A stretch of 64,000 nt of DNA from Inquilinus limosus DSM 16000. Lineage in GTDB: Bacteria > Pseudomonadota > Alphaproteobacteria > DSM-16000 > Inquilinaceae. Position numbers and translations under genes: made by a program. Under the pieces are notes generated by a model. The model had not been told where the DNA came from. It saw only the letters and a program-made list of their open reading frames with translations, and did no database searches. Positions 1 to 8,189 of this stretch are shown piece by piece (within the stretch, counting starts at the first letter, position 1; each line of letters opens with the position of its first letter). The stretch lies in contig NZ_AUHM01000030.1 of NCBI RefSeq assembly GCF_000423185.1, forward strand, positions 47,511 through 111,510, read 5' to 3'.

Positions 1-6
1 CCGGCC

Positions 7-834
7 TCACCCCGCCCTTGCCACCATCTCCACCGGCGCGATCAGGCCGCGTTCCAGCGCCGCCATCACATTGCCGATACGCTCCCGCGTCGCCGGGCCC
101 ATCAGGATGTGGAGGCCGAGCGGCGGGGCGCCCTCGATGGCCGCCCGCTCGCGCATCTCGCGGCCGAGCGTGAGCGCCAGCGCGCTGCGGTCGTGCTCCG
201 CCTCGATGGTGAAGCCGGCCTCCCCGAGCAGCCGCCGATAGGTCTCGGGCGGCTCGACGAAGCTGGTCTCCGGCGTCGCCGCCCAGGGCATCGGATAGGG
301 CAGGTCGCCCTGCCCCGCGCGCATGATGTCGTAGACGCCGAAGCGCCCGCCGGGCTTCAGCACCCGCCGCACCTCGGCGAACAGCGCCGCCTTGTCGGCG
401 ATGTTCATGCCGACATGGATCAGCGTGGCGGCGTCGAACGCCGCATCCGGGAAGGGCATGGCCAGCGCGCTGCCCTGGCGGAACGACACCAGTCCGGCCA
501 GGCCGCAACGGCGGGTCAGGGCCTCGGCCGCCTCGACGAACTCCGCCGTCAGGTCGATGCCGGTGACCCGGCAGCCATGCGCCGCGGCGAAATGCCGGGC
601 CGGCCCGCCGATGCCGCAGCCGACCTCGAGCACATGCAGATCCGGCCCGAGGCCGAGGTCCTGCGCCAGCTCCGCCGTGGCGGCGTACCAGCCGAGATGG
701 AACTCGTCGGCGCCGGAGAGGTCGCCGGGCACGAGCCGGTCGACATCCTTGCCGCTGGCCCGCAGCGCCTCGATCACCGCCTGCTCGATGCCGCTGCGGC
801 CGTAATGCCGCGCGACCGCCTGCTCGGTTTCCAT
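7..834 (-). CDS. Class I SAM-dependent methyltransferase
   Basis: Predicted cytosolic methyltransferase of 275 residues. The Rossmann SAM-binding motif VLEVGCGIGGP lies near residues 68-78 and the acidic ribose-binding strand VTGID near 90-94. A post-II motif (VLKPGGRFGVYD) is also present. These place it in the UbiE/sarcosine-dimethylglycine methyltransferase-like group, where the acceptor is usually a small molecule such as a quinone precursor, sterol or amine. The substrate cannot be told from sequence. The stop codon lies 7 bases from the window edge, so the gene is complete. The next gene on this strand (azoreductase) ends 75 bases upstream, so the two could be cotranscribed. The fold is certain; the specificity is unknown. 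Confidence 0.85.
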   Translation of the reverse strand: METEQAVARHYGRSGIEQAVIEALRASGKDVDRLVPGDLSGADEFHLGWYAATAELAQDLGLGPDLHVLEVGCGIGGPARHFAAAHGCRVTGIDLTAEFVEAAEALTRRCGLAGLVSFRQGSALAMPFPDAAFDAATLIHVGMNIADKAALFAEVRRVLKPGGRFGVYDIMRAGQGDLPYPMPWAATPETSFVEPPETYRRLLGEAGFTIEAEHDRSALALTLGREMRERAAIEGAPPLGLHILMGPATRERIGNVMAALERGLIAPVEMVARAG

Positions 835-909
835 GGCCGCCTCCCTGTGGATCCGGCCATCCTACCGCAAGCGGGAGGGATCGGCACCGCAGCCGTCCGG
901 GGAAGCCCC

Positions 910-1542
910 TCAGAAGGTCTTCGCGACGGATTCCGCCCAGCTCTTCGCCTCGGCCCGAGCCTGGGTGTCGACCTCCGGCCCGAACAGGGTCTTCTCGACC
1001 GTGACCGCAGTGACGTCGGTGATGCCGATGAAGCGCAGCCACATCTCCATATAGGGCTTCTGGAAGTCGAAGCCGGCGGCGGGGGTGAAGGCCGAGGGGC
1101 CGTAATCGAGCCCGCGGGCATAGATCACCGCGGCCTTCCGGCCCTGCAGCAGGCCGGAGAAGCCCTGATCGGTGAAGGAGAACAGCACATCCTTCTGCGA
1201 GATCGCATCGATCAGGTGCTTCAGCTTGTACGGGATGCCGAAGTTCCACAGCGGCACGGCGAAGAGCAGCTTGTCGGCCGCGTGGAAGGGCTGCGCCAGC
1301 GCGCGGATCCGCCGCCATGCCGCCTCCTGCCCCTCGGTCAGCGACGTGCCGGAGAGCCCGGCATATTTCGCCTCCATCGCCGCGCCGTCGAATTCCGGCA
1401 GGTCGACGGCCCAGAGATCCAGCGTCTCGATCTCGTCGGCGGGATGGGCCTCCCGATAGGCGGCGAGGAAGGCGCGGGCGACCTCGATCGAGGCCGAGCG
1501 CTGCTTGCGGGGCGACGCTTCGACATAGAGCAGCCGTGCCAT
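910..1542 (-). CDS. azoR: FMN-dependent NADH-azoreductase
   Basis: Flavodoxin-like NAD(P)H oxidoreductase of 210 residues, close to the usual AzoR length. The N-terminal phosphate-binding loop (EASPRKQRSAS, near residues 8-18) and the FMN-contact motif PLWNFGIP (97-104) are typical. AzoR enzymes reduce quinones and azo compounds by two electrons and are commonly induced by thiol or quinone stress. The gene is divergent from a LysR regulator 106 bp away. That arrangement suggests the regulator controls it in response to an electrophile or quinone. The ATG at 1542 follows a purine-rich stretch on the coding strand (AAGGAGAACCGCC). Confidence 0.9.
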   Translation of the reverse strand: MARLLYVEASPRKQRSASIEVARAFLAAYREAHPADEIETLDLWAVDLPEFDGAAMEAKYAGLSGTSLTEGQEAAWRRIRALAQPFHAADKLLFAVPLWNFGIPYKLKHLIDAISQKDVLFSFTDQGFSGLLQGRKAAVIYARGLDYGPSAFTPAAGFDFQKPYMEMWLRFIGITDVTAVTVEKTLFGPEVDTQARAEAKSWAESVAKTF

Positions 1543-1616
1543 GGCGGTTCTCCTTATGCGGGACTGGAGTCAGGCTAGCGGCTCGCCGTTCAGAGGATAA
1601 ACGAATAGATCCCATG

Positions 1617-1639
1617 ATATTGATGGCGAACCACGATAT
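1617..1639. promoter_or_regulatory. Candidate LysR dyad between azoR and its regulator
   Basis: ATATTG and CGATAT flank exactly 11 bases, giving an imperfect (5 of 6) dyad just upstream of the LysR start. The spacing and the divergent layout fit a LysR-type binding site, but the half-sites are not the textbook T-N11-A. The surrounding 106 bp is noticeably AT-richer than the genes. Confidence 0.4.
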
Positions 1640-1648
1640 ATTGACCGC

Positions 1649-2521
1649 ATGTTCGAGACCGAGCTGCTGCGCAGCTTCGTGGCGGTGGCGGAGCTGCAGG
1701 GCTTCACCCGCGCCGCAGAGCATCTCCACCTCACCCAGTCGACGGTGAGCGCCCAGATCCGCCGCCTGGAGGCCCAGGCCGGGCGGCCGCTGCTGCGCCG
1801 CAGCACCCGCTCGGTGGCCCTGACCGAGGCCGGCGAGACCCTGCTGGGTTACGCCCGCAGCATCCTGCGCCTGAACCAGGATGCCCGGGCCAGCCTGTCG
1901 GAGTCTTCGCTGGCGGGCCGGATCCGGATCGGCGCGTCGGAGGATGTCGCCGGATCCGGGCTGCCGGAGGTGCTTCGGCGTTTCGGGGCGCAGCACCCGG
2001 CGGTGCGGATCGAGGTCGAGGTCGGCATCGCCACATCGCTGTTCCAGTCGCTGGATGGCGGGCGGCTCGACCTGATCCTGTGCAGCCGCTGCCGCGGCGA
2101 CGGCCGCGGCTGGACGCTGTGGCGCGAGCCCCTGGCCTGGGCTGTCGCCGGGGATGCCGGCCCCCTGCCCGACCCGATCCCCCTGGCCTTCTTCCCCGAT
2201 CCCTGCCCGTACCGGGAGGCGGCGCTGGCGGCGCTCGCCGGGGCACGGCGCCCCTGGCGGATCGCCTATGTCAGCCCCAGCGTCGCCGGGGTCCGCGCCG
2301 CGGCCCTGGCCGGGCTGGCCGCCACGCCGCTGCCGCTGAGCGCCGTCGGGCCGGGGCTGCGGGTGGTTGGGCCGGAGGACGGGCTGCCGCCGCTGCCGGA
2401 GGCGGAGTTCGTGGTCTGCACCGCCGCGGAGGATCCGTCCGAGCCGGCCCGGGCGCTGGCCGACACGCTGCGGCTGTCGGCCGGCCGGCTCGGGCGGTGG
2501 GACGAACTCAGCCCAGCTTGA
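1649..2521 (+). CDS. LysR-family transcriptional regulator (azoR-divergent)
   Basis: LysR-type regulator of 290 residues. The N-terminal winged helix-turn-helix (FVAVAELQGFTRAAEHLHLTQ at the start, then STVSAQIRRLE) is intact, followed by a periplasmic-binding-like effector domain starting at about residue 90 (GRIRIGASEDVAG). It most likely autoregulates and controls the divergent azoreductase. Its stop overlaps the stop of the convergent DMT transporter gene by 14 bp, so no terminator separates them. The effector is unknown. Confidence 0.9.
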   Translation: MFETELLRSFVAVAELQGFTRAAEHLHLTQSTVSAQIRRLEAQAGRPLLRRSTRSVALTEAGETLLGYARSILRLNQDARASLSESSLAGRIRIGASEDVAGSGLPEVLRRFGAQHPAVRIEVEVGIATSLFQSLDGGRLDLILCSRCRGDGRGWTLWREPLAWAVAGDAGPLPDPIPLAFFPDPCPYREAALAALAGARRPWRIAYVSPSVAGVRAAALAGLAATPLPLSAVGPGLRVVGPEDGLPPLPEAEFVVCTAAEDPSEPARALADTLRLSAGRLGRWDELSPA

Positions 2522-3446
2522 TCACGACGACGCCGGCCAGCAGCGCCGCCACCCCGGCCAGGCGCAGCGCCGAGACCGGGCGCCGCGGCAGCCGGAACCA
2601 GCCGTGCCGGTCGACGAAGACCGAGGCGACCTGCTGGCCGGCGACGGTCAGCCCGACCGCTGCGGCGGTGCCGATCACCGGGATCGCGGTGAACACGGTG
2701 GTGACGTAGGTGGCGCCGGCGACGCCGCCGAGCCAGCCCCACCACGGCATCGCCGCGATGCCGTCGAGACGCAGCCGAGGCTGGCTCGGCCGGGGCTGGC
2801 GCGGCAGGGCCAGCGCCAGCAGCAGCACCGCCGCCATCGCCGCGGTCGCCACCAGGAAGCTGACCGCGCCGACGGCAAAGGGCGCGCCGAGGTCGCGGCG
2901 CAGCAGCGCATTGACCGCGCCCTGCACCGGCAGCACCGCGCCGGCGGCCAGCGCCAGCAGGATCCAGCCGGCCCGCGACAGGGCTGGCACCGCGGCGCCG
3001 CCCGATTGGCCGAGCACGATCGCCGCCGCCCCGGCCAGCACCAGCGCCGTGCCGGCGAGGGCCGCCGGGGCGAAGCCCGCCGCCGGCACGCCGAGCAGGC
3101 CGAAGCCGTCGAGCGCCAGCGAGGCCAGCATCTGGCCGGCGATGAACAGCCCGACGCTGACCACCGCGCCGAGCCGTGGGAACAGCAGGATGGTCGAGAC
3201 CACATAGACGGCGCTGGCGACGCCGCCGATCGCGTGCCACCAGACCACGCCCGGCAGGGCGGCCAGGGCCGAGACCGTGCCGGTCACCAGCGCCGCGGCC
3301 AGCAGGATCGCGGTGCCGACCGAAAGCTGCAGCGTGGTGGCGGCGAAGGGGCTGCCGGTCGCCTTGGCGAGCTGGGCGTTGGCGCCGGCCTGGACCGCGA
3401 GCAGGCCGCCGGCCAGCAGCGCGATCGGGACGAACAGGGTTTCCAT
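2508..3446 (-). CDS. DMT-superfamily transporter, YdcZ/DUF606 type
   Basis: Integral membrane protein of 312 residues with about ten hydrophobic segments. It has two tandem homologous halves, each beginning with a GxxxxxQxxxNAxL-like stretch (residues about 14-30 and 160-175: AVQAGANAQL and PVQGAVNALL). This internal duplication is typical of two-domain YdcZ-family members of the drug/metabolite transporter superfamily; single-domain versions of about 150 residues are also common. The start METLFVPIALLAGG at 3446 was chosen because the frame upstream is only the shadow of the GST gene. It lies 26 bp after the GST stop, so the pair is probably an operon with an export or detoxification role. 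The substrate is unknown. Confidence 0.85.
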   Translation of the reverse strand: METLFVPIALLAGGLLAVQAGANAQLAKATGSPFAATTLQLSVGTAILLAAALVTGTVSALAALPGVVWWHAIGGVASAVYVVSTILLFPRLGAVVSVGLFIAGQMLASLALDGFGLLGVPAAGFAPAALAGTALVLAGAAAIVLGQSGGAAVPALSRAGWILLALAAGAVLPVQGAVNALLRRDLGAPFAVGAVSFLVATAAMAAVLLLALALPRQPRPSQPRLRLDGIAAMPWWGWLGGVAGATYVTTVFTAIPVIGTAAAVGLTVAGQQVASVFVDRHGWFRLPRRPVSALRLAGVAALLAGVVVIKLG

Positions 3447-3472
3447 GGCGGATTCTCCGACCGGACGTTCGG

Positions 3473-4105
3473 TCAGTCGCGGCCGTCGAGGACGGGCACG
3501 CGCAGGCCGCGCTGCACGGCGGGCCGGGCGGCGATCGCCTCGTACCAGCGGCGCAGGTTCGGACTGGCCTCGAGGTCGAGGCCGATATGGACCAGCCCGG
3601 CATGGATCCAGGGCCAGCTCATGATATCGGCGATGCCGTAGGCCTCGCCCGCCAGGTGGCTGCGCCGGCCGAGCGTGCCGTCCAGCACCCGGAACACCCG
3701 CGCCGCCTCCTTCTCGAAGCGGCCGATGACGTAAGGGATCTTCTCGGACGCGAAGATCTTGTAATTCCAGAGCTGGCCCAGCGTCGGGCCGAGATGGGCG
3801 GCCTGGAACAGGGTCCATTGCAGCGCCGTCAGCCGCTCCCCGGCATCGGCCGGCAGCAGCTTGCCGGAGCGCTCGGCGAGATAGGTCAGGATCGCGCCGC
3901 TCTCGAACACGGTGCGGCCGCGGTCCGGGTCGGTGATCACCGGGATCTTGTTGTTCGGGTTCAGCGCCAGGAAGGCGGGGTCGTGCTGGTCGCCGCGCTC
4001 GATGTCGACGACATGGACTTCGTAGGGCAGGCCGGTCTCCTCGAGCATGATCGAGGCCTTGTGCCCGTTCGGCGTCTGCCAGGTGTAGAGCTGGATCGGG
4101 GTCAT
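3473..4105 (-). CDS. Glutathione S-transferase, nu-class/YfcG-like
   Basis: Cytosolic 210-residue GST. The thioredoxin-fold N-domain begins MTPIQLYTWQ and carries the TPNGHK motif (residues 11-16), the cis-Pro loop NNKIPVI (51-57) and the glutathione-gamma-glutamyl site ESGAIL (68-73). The T-P-N-G pattern is that of YfcG/YghU (nu-class) enzymes, which act as disulfide-bond reductases or peroxidases rather than classical conjugating GSTs. The downstream DMT exporter is 26 bp away and a LysR regulator is divergent, which suggests an inducible thiol or xenobiotic response unit. The ATG at 4105 fits family N-termini; a longer in-frame start at 4147 would add an unrelated tail and is not favoured. 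Confidence 0.9.
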   Translation of the reverse strand: MTPIQLYTWQTPNGHKASIMLEETGLPYEVHVVDIERGDQHDPAFLALNPNNKIPVITDPDRGRTVFESGAILTYLAERSGKLLPADAGERLTALQWTLFQAAHLGPTLGQLWNYKIFASEKIPYVIGRFEKEAARVFRVLDGTLGRRSHLAGEAYGIADIMSWPWIHAGLVHIGLDLEASPNLRRWYEAIAARPAVQRGLRVPVLDGRD

Positions 4106-4150
4106 CTCTGTCTCTCCGCAAGGCGAGACCTCTTCGTCGTCTCCCACCCC

Positions 4151-4244
4151 GTCATGGCGAGCCCCGAAGGGGCGCGGCCGTCCAGCGGCACCGGCCTCTG
4201 GATCGCCACGTCCCCCGGCTCAAGGCCGGGGTCCTCGCGATGAC
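4151..4244. repeat. Palindromic intergenic repeat A
   Basis: GTCATGGCGAG and CTCGCGATGAC form near-perfect 11-bp outer arms (one mismatch). Between them sit the small hairpins CCCCGAAGGGG and CCCCGGCTCAAGGCCGGGG. It lies between the divergent GST and LysR genes. The GTCAT.../...ATGAC ends resemble the outer arms of the repeat at 60144-60209, so both may belong to one dispersed family. Confidence 0.6.
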
Positions 4245-4279
4245 GATGGGGAATGGGCGTTCCGAAAAGATCTCAAGGG

Positions 4280-4309
4280 CGGATCATCCGCCCGTTCGAA
4301 GATGATCCG
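4280..4309. promoter_or_regulatory. Dyad operator candidate upstream of LysR
   Basis: CGGATCATC and GATGATCCG are perfect 9-bp inverted arms separated by 12 bases. They lie 60-90 bp upstream of the regulator start in the divergent GST/LysR region. They could be a regulator site or an mRNA hairpin. Confidence 0.5.
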
Positions 4310-4325
4310 TGCGCCCATGCAGTTC

Positions 4326-4346
4326 GATCTGTAATATCGCAAGATC
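4326..4346. promoter_or_regulatory. LysR box (T-N11-A dyad)
   Basis: GATCT, 11 bases, AGATC: a perfect 5-bp dyad with the T-N11-A core expected for LysR-type regulators. It lies 25 bp upstream of the LysR start and in the shared promoter region with the GST gene. This is the best-formed LysR box in the window. Confidence 0.6.
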
Positions 4347-4371
4347 CGACTGCACCCACGCACAGGATGCC

Positions 4372-5280
4372 ATGGACAACCGGATCGACTGGGAGGGCCT
4401 GCACACGGTGCTGGCGGTGGCCGAGGCCGGATCGCTGGCCGGGGCGGCGCGGCGGCTGGGCGTCAACCACACCACGGTGCTGCGCCGGATCGGCGGCTTC
4501 GAGCAACGACTGGGCCTGCGGCTGTTCGACCGGCTGCCCGGCGGCTACGCCCTGACCGCCGGCGGCGAGGAGCTGGTGGCCGCGGCGCGCGGCATGGCGG
4601 CCACGGTCGAGGCGCTGGAGCGCCGCCTGGCCGGCCAGGACCTGCGCCTCGAAGGCACGCTGCGGGTGGCGACGGCCGACACGCTGATGGCGTCGGTGCT
4701 GCCGCCGCTGCTGGCCCAGTTCCGCGAGCTGCATCCGGGCATCGTGCTGGAGGTCACGACCGCCAATCTGATGGCGAACCTGACCCGGCGCGACGCCGAC
4801 GTCGCCATCCGGCCGGTGCTGGAGCCGCCGGAGACGCTGGTCGGCCGCCGCGTCGCCGGCATCGCCTTCGCCGTCTACGCCGCGGCGAGCCACCCGGCGG
4901 CGCGGGTCGGCGCGGCCGACCCGGCGGCGCATCCCTGGGTGGCGCCGGACGACAGCCTGGCCGGCACCGCCGTCGCCCGCTGGATGCGTCGGGCCCTGCC
5001 GGACGCGGCGGTCACGCTGCGGGCGGATTCGCTGGTCGAACTGCGCAATGCGGCCCGCGCCGGGATCGGCCTGGCCGCCCTGCCCTGCTATCTCGGCGAC
5101 AGCAGCGAGGGGCTGGTGCGGATCGTGGTCCCGACCGTTCCCGAGAGCGCCGCCCTATGGGTGCTGACTCATGACGATCTGCGCCGCACGGCGCGGGTCA
5201 GCGCCTTCACCGAATTCGCCGCCGCCGCCCTGGCCCGCCAGCGCGACCTGCTGGAGGGGCGCCGGCCGGCCGCGGCATGA
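4372..5280 (+). CDS. LysR-family transcriptional regulator (GST-divergent)
   Basis: LysR-type regulator of 302 residues. The start MDNRIDWEGLHTVL at 4372 matches the DW-containing N-terminus of one LysR subgroup. The winged helix-turn-helix spans about residues 8-65 (GSLAGAARRLGVNHTTVLRR), and the effector domain follows (about 92 onward, GTLRVATADTL). It is divergent from the GST-DMT pair, with a T-N11-A box between, so it probably controls that pair. The effector is unknown. Confidence 0.9.
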   Translation: MDNRIDWEGLHTVLAVAEAGSLAGAARRLGVNHTTVLRRIGGFEQRLGLRLFDRLPGGYALTAGGEELVAAARGMAATVEALERRLAGQDLRLEGTLRVATADTLMASVLPPLLAQFRELHPGIVLEVTTANLMANLTRRDADVAIRPVLEPPETLVGRRVAGIAFAVYAAASHPAARVGAADPAAHPWVAPDDSLAGTAVARWMRRALPDAAVTLRADSLVELRNAARAGIGLAALPCYLGDSSEGLVRIVVPTVPESAALWVLTHDDLRRTARVSAFTEFAAAALARQRDLLEGRRPAAA

Positions 5281-5310
5281 TGCGGAGGCAGAACAGGTGA
5301 CGGCGGGAGA

Positions 5311-5480
5311 GCTCGGACATCCGGAGGATGTCCGGGTGAGGGCGTGGCGCGATCTTGCCGAAAGCGCCGCCTTGCCACGGCGAGCGGACGATCCGACACT
5401 GCGGCTCCGGTCGTCGCGGCCGCTGGCCCTCACCCGGAGCCGCTTCGCGTCTCCGACCTCTCCCGCAAGCGGGAGAGGCA
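5311..5480. repeat. Palindromic intergenic repeat B
   Basis: The 261-bp gap before the VOC gene is mostly a mosaic of hairpins. These are GGACATCC/GGATGTCC (5315-5333), perfect 12-bp arms CCGGGTGAGGGC (5332-5343) and GCCCTCACCCGG (5426-5437), and CCTCTCCCGC-AA-GCGGGAGAGG (5457-5478). The GGTGAGGG and CCTCTCCC modules recur in the element at 63533-63686, so this is a member of a dispersed repeat family. No gene is supported here. Confidence 0.65.
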
Positions 5481-5541
5481 ACGCGTATGGTATCGGCCTC
5501 GAGCCGTCGAGCTCGTGTGCGACCAAGACGGGAGGACACCC

Positions 5542-5889
5542 ATGGCCGTGAAGCGGATCGTCACGAACATCGCCACCGACGACGTCGCCCGGGCGCAGGC
5601 CTTCTACGGTGACCTGCTGGGGCTGAAACTGGCCATGGACATGGGCTGGATCCTGACCTTCACCTCCGACACCACGATGACGCCGCAGATCAGCGTGATG
5701 AGCGAGGGCGGCTCCGGCACCCCGGTCCCGGACCTGTCGATCGAGGTCGACGACGTCGACGCGGTGCATCGTAAAGCGGTCGAGCTGGGCCTGCCGATCG
5801 AGTACGGCCCGGCCGACGAGCCCTGGGGCGTGCGCCGCTTCTTTGTCCGCGACCCGTTCGGCCGGCTGGTCAATATCCTGACGCATTGA
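5542..5889 (+). CDS. VOC (glyoxalase/bleomycin-resistance) family protein
   Basis: Small vicinal-oxygen-chelate protein of 115 residues with two beta-alpha-beta-beta-beta halves: AVKRIVTNIATDDVARAQAFYGDLLG at the start and PDLSIEVDDVDAVHRKAVELG from about residue 65. Such proteins act as metal-dependent lyases, isomerases or dioxygenases, or as drug-binding resistance proteins. The reaction here is not evident. GGGAGGAC lies 6-13 bases before the ATG, which supports this start over the longer frame that reads through the repeat. The gene stands alone. Confidence 0.85.
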   Translation: MAVKRIVTNIATDDVARAQAFYGDLLGLKLAMDMGWILTFTSDTTMTPQISVMSEGGSGTPVPDLSIEVDDVDAVHRKAVELGLPIEYGPADEPWGVRRFFVRDPFGRLVNILTH

Positions 5890-5895
5890 CGCCGG

Positions 5896-7155
5896 TCAGT
5901 TGATCCAGACCGCGAAGCTCAGGAACTCGCCCTCGAAGGCCTCGGTCGCCTGCTCCCAGAACGACCGCTCGCTGACCGGGCCGTCTTCGAGATAGGGCAC
6001 CATGTCGGTGCCGGTCAGCAGCAGCACCAGGTCGAAGGGCTGCGAAGAGTCCAGCAGGCGGCGCAGGTTGAAGCCCTGGTCGAAGCGCCAGTGCGGCAGC
6101 AGCTTGTCGCCGTTCAGGATCGCCTCCGATTCCTGCATCAGCGCCAGCCAGGACTCGATGCGATCGTCGGTGATCGTCATGCCGGGGATCAGGCTGGCCT
6201 GCTTCGCATTCGGCAGCCATTCGCGGTCGTCATCGGTCTCGGCCCGGATCGACGCCCACATCTCCTGGCTGAGCTTCGCCGCGGCCAGGAGATGCTCGCG
6301 CGCCCGCGGCAGCCGGTCGGCCTCCGCCACCGGCCAGTTCAGCAGGTGGATCCAGGCGATGGCATCGGCGATCCGCCCGTCCTCCGCCCCGGTGAACACG
6401 CCCTGGGTGGGCAGGGACAGCGCCGCCGCCAGCGGCGAATCCGGCCGTGGGAACAGGAGATGCGCGGCCGCGTCGAAGCTGCGGTGCCAGTCGCGCGCCA
6501 GCAGGAATTCGGCACCCGCCCGCAGCACATGGGTGTAGGCGCGCAGCCACAGCACGTCGCCGGTGTCGAAGGCGATCACCAGCTTGCCGGCATCGGCGGG
6601 ATCGCCCTGCCCACCCAGCAGCACGGCGTTGTAGACCTCGTACAGCGTCGCCTGGCCCCGGCCGTTGCCGGCGAGGTCGAGCTTCACCCGCCCCATGGCG
6701 ACGGGCAGCTTCGCCGGCCGATCCCCCAGCGGTTGCAGCGTGCGGTCCACGGCGTCGAGGTCGTCGACCAGCGCCTGCAGGATGGCGCGGGCGTCCTCGT
6801 AGCGGATCACCTCCGGATCCGGGTTCGGCGGCACCGGCATGGTCAGCAGCGGTACCGTCATCATCGGATCTTCGGGCGGCCGGAAGCCGTAGCGATACAG
6901 GGACTGGCTGAAACGCTCCGTCGCCTTGGCCAGGCGGATCAGGCCGAGCCCGGCGATCGCCTCGGCATCGTCCGGCTTCTTCGCCAGGATCGCGGCCAGG
7001 GCCTTCTCGCCCTCGGCGATCGAGCCGGCAGTCAGGTGCTTCTGCGTCAGCTCGACCGGCGTCGCCGCCGCGGCCGTGGCCGGCACGGCGAGGTGCAGGG
7101 CCAGTGCGGCAGCGGCCGTACAGGCCAGCCCCTTCGTGCGGACCGAGACAGTCAT
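5896..7155 (-). CDS. Periplasmic protein with TPR-like N-terminus, function unknown
   Basis: Protein of 419 residues with a Sec signal peptide (hydrophobic core LACTAAAALALHLAVPA, likely cleavage after ATAAA near residue 30). A single TPR-like helical pair follows (residues about 35-75, AEGEKALAAILAKKPDDAEAI), then a long, mostly helical region I do not recognise. It is rich in Trp and acidic residues toward the C-terminus, which ends in SFAVWIN. The ATG at 7155 places the signal peptide at the N-terminus, but no Shine-Dalgarno is visible there. An in-frame GTG at 7200 with AAAGG upstream would add 15 residues and run through the palindrome at 7164-7184. The ChaN lipoprotein gene lies upstream on the same strand. 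Confidence 0.7.
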   Translation of the reverse strand: MTVSVRTKGLACTAAAALALHLAVPATAAAATPVELTQKHLTAGSIAEGEKALAAILAKKPDDAEAIAGLGLIRLAKATERFSQSLYRYGFRPPEDPMMTVPLLTMPVPPNPDPEVIRYEDARAILQALVDDLDAVDRTLQPLGDRPAKLPVAMGRVKLDLAGNGRGQATLYEVYNAVLLGGQGDPADAGKLVIAFDTGDVLWLRAYTHVLRAGAEFLLARDWHRSFDAAAHLLFPRPDSPLAAALSLPTQGVFTGAEDGRIADAIAWIHLLNWPVAEADRLPRAREHLLAAAKLSQEMWASIRAETDDDREWLPNAKQASLIPGMTITDDRIESWLALMQESEAILNGDKLLPHWRFDQGFNLRRLLDSSQPFDLVLLLTGTDMVPYLEDGPVSERSFWEQATEAFEGEFLSFAVWIN

Positions 7156-7163
7156 TCGATGAA

Positions 7164-7184
7164 AAAGTGAATCGGATTCACTTT
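7164..7184. promoter_or_regulatory. Perfect 21-bp palindrome abutting a start codon
   Basis: AAAGTGAATC, a single G, then GATTCACTTT. On the minus strand the hairpin is followed by TTTTTC, so it could end chaN transcription about 100 bases after its stop. It could equally be an operator, since it sits 9-29 bases before the ATG at 7155. Which of the two applies cannot be decided from sequence. Confidence 0.6.
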
Positions 7185-7282
7185 GCCGGAGGGCAATCAC
7201 GCCAGTCGCCTTTCAATATTCACAGCAACCGGACCAGACGATCGCCCAACTTCATGTCACAATTCAGGCGGAATGCGCCAGT

Positions 7283-8044
7283 TCAGGAGCCGCGCTCGCC
7301 GCCCGGCGCCACCAGCGAGGTGCTGCCGTAGCCGAGGTCGCGCAGCTGGCGCGGAATACCGTCGCGGACATGGCCGCTGCCGGCCAGCACGACGACCAGC
7401 GGCGTGCCGGCCGAGCGGACCTCGGCGATGCGCGCCGCCATCGCCCGGTCCCACAGCAGCTGGACCTCGACGAAGCGGCGGAAGCTGCGGTTGAGGGCGT
7501 CTCCCTCCGCCGCCCGGCCATGGCCGGCGAAGGCGGCGGCGAGCATGCGGTTGTAGTCCGGCGACGGCGCCACCGGCCGGCCGAGATCGAGATCGGGCCA
7601 GGCCTGCAGCGCGGCCCAGCCGTCCTTTCCGACCGCACGGACCACGGTGCGGTCGACGTTCAGCGCGATCAGCGGGATGCGGTGCATCCGGGCGAAGGCG
7701 AAGATCGGCCGGTACAGGCCGAAATCGAAGCCCCAGGACCGGTCCCAGTCGGCCTCGCGCCGGAAGCCGGCCTCGTCGAGCGTGCCGGCGACCCAGGCGT
7801 CGAGCGCGGCCTGGCGGCTGCGCGGCAGCATCTCCAGCCCGATGGCGAGGCCCGGCTCCTCCTCGTGCAGCGCCGCGATCCGCTGCAGCTGCCAGTGATG
7901 GTCGGTCACCCGGTCATGGGTCTCGCCGAGCAGCACCACGCCGCCGTCGGGCCGCGGCGCCTCGGGCGCCGTCGCGCAGCCGGCGCCGGACCAGCCGAGC
8001 AGGGCCGCCACCGCCAGGGCCAGGATCCTCCCCCGTGTCTTCAT
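7283..8044 (-). CDS. ChaN-family (Tiki-like) lipoprotein
   Basis: Predicted lipoprotein of 253 residues. The signal peptide ends in a lipobox-like LLGWSGAGC with the acylated Cys at residue 23. The conserved GETHD motif (40-44), GLEMLPRSRQ (about 72-81) and a C-terminal AGSGHVRDGIP (about 225) are hallmarks of the ChaN/Tiki haem-binding-like fold. Campylobacter ChaN binds cofacial haem for iron uptake; related proteins have been proposed to be metalloproteases. GGAGCGCGGA directly precedes the ATG at 8044. It is divergent from the DedA-PAP2 gene with a 16-bp palindrome between. No haem transporter is nearby, so a haem role is only by family. Confidence 0.85.
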   Translation of the reverse strand: MKTRGRILALAVAALLGWSGAGCATAPEAPRPDGGVVLLGETHDRVTDHHWQLQRIAALHEEEPGLAIGLEMLPRSRQAALDAWVAGTLDEAGFRREADWDRSWGFDFGLYRPIFAFARMHRIPLIALNVDRTVVRAVGKDGWAALQAWPDLDLGRPVAPSPDYNRMLAAAFAGHGRAAEGDALNRSFRRFVEVQLLWDRAMAARIAEVRSAGTPLVVVLAGSGHVRDGIPRQLRDLGYGSTSLVAPGGERGS

Positions 8045-8083
8045 TCCGCGCTCCATCCGAGAACCGCTCTCATGTGGCAGCCT

Positions 8084-8099
8084 TTGCCGCGCGCGGCAA
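8084..8099. promoter_or_regulatory. Perfect 16-bp palindrome in divergent promoter
   Basis: TTGCCGCG and its mirror CGCGGCAA lie 40 bp upstream of chaN and 91 bp upstream of the DedA-PAP2 gene. The position between divergent genes suggests an operator, though a GC-only core can arise by chance in DNA of this composition. Confidence 0.4.
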
Positions 8100-8189
8100 C
8101 CGGCGGGGTTGCACAAAGCTGCGGAAGCCGCGAGCTATGGCCTCGGTTCATGGGAATGGAGTCGCGATGACCGCAGGACGGACAAGGAC

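Noticed and set aside
3459..3474. Near-palindrome GACCGGACGTTCGGTC between GST and the DMT gene
   Set aside because: It has two mismatches, overlaps the GST stop codon and lies inside an operon, where an operator is not expected.
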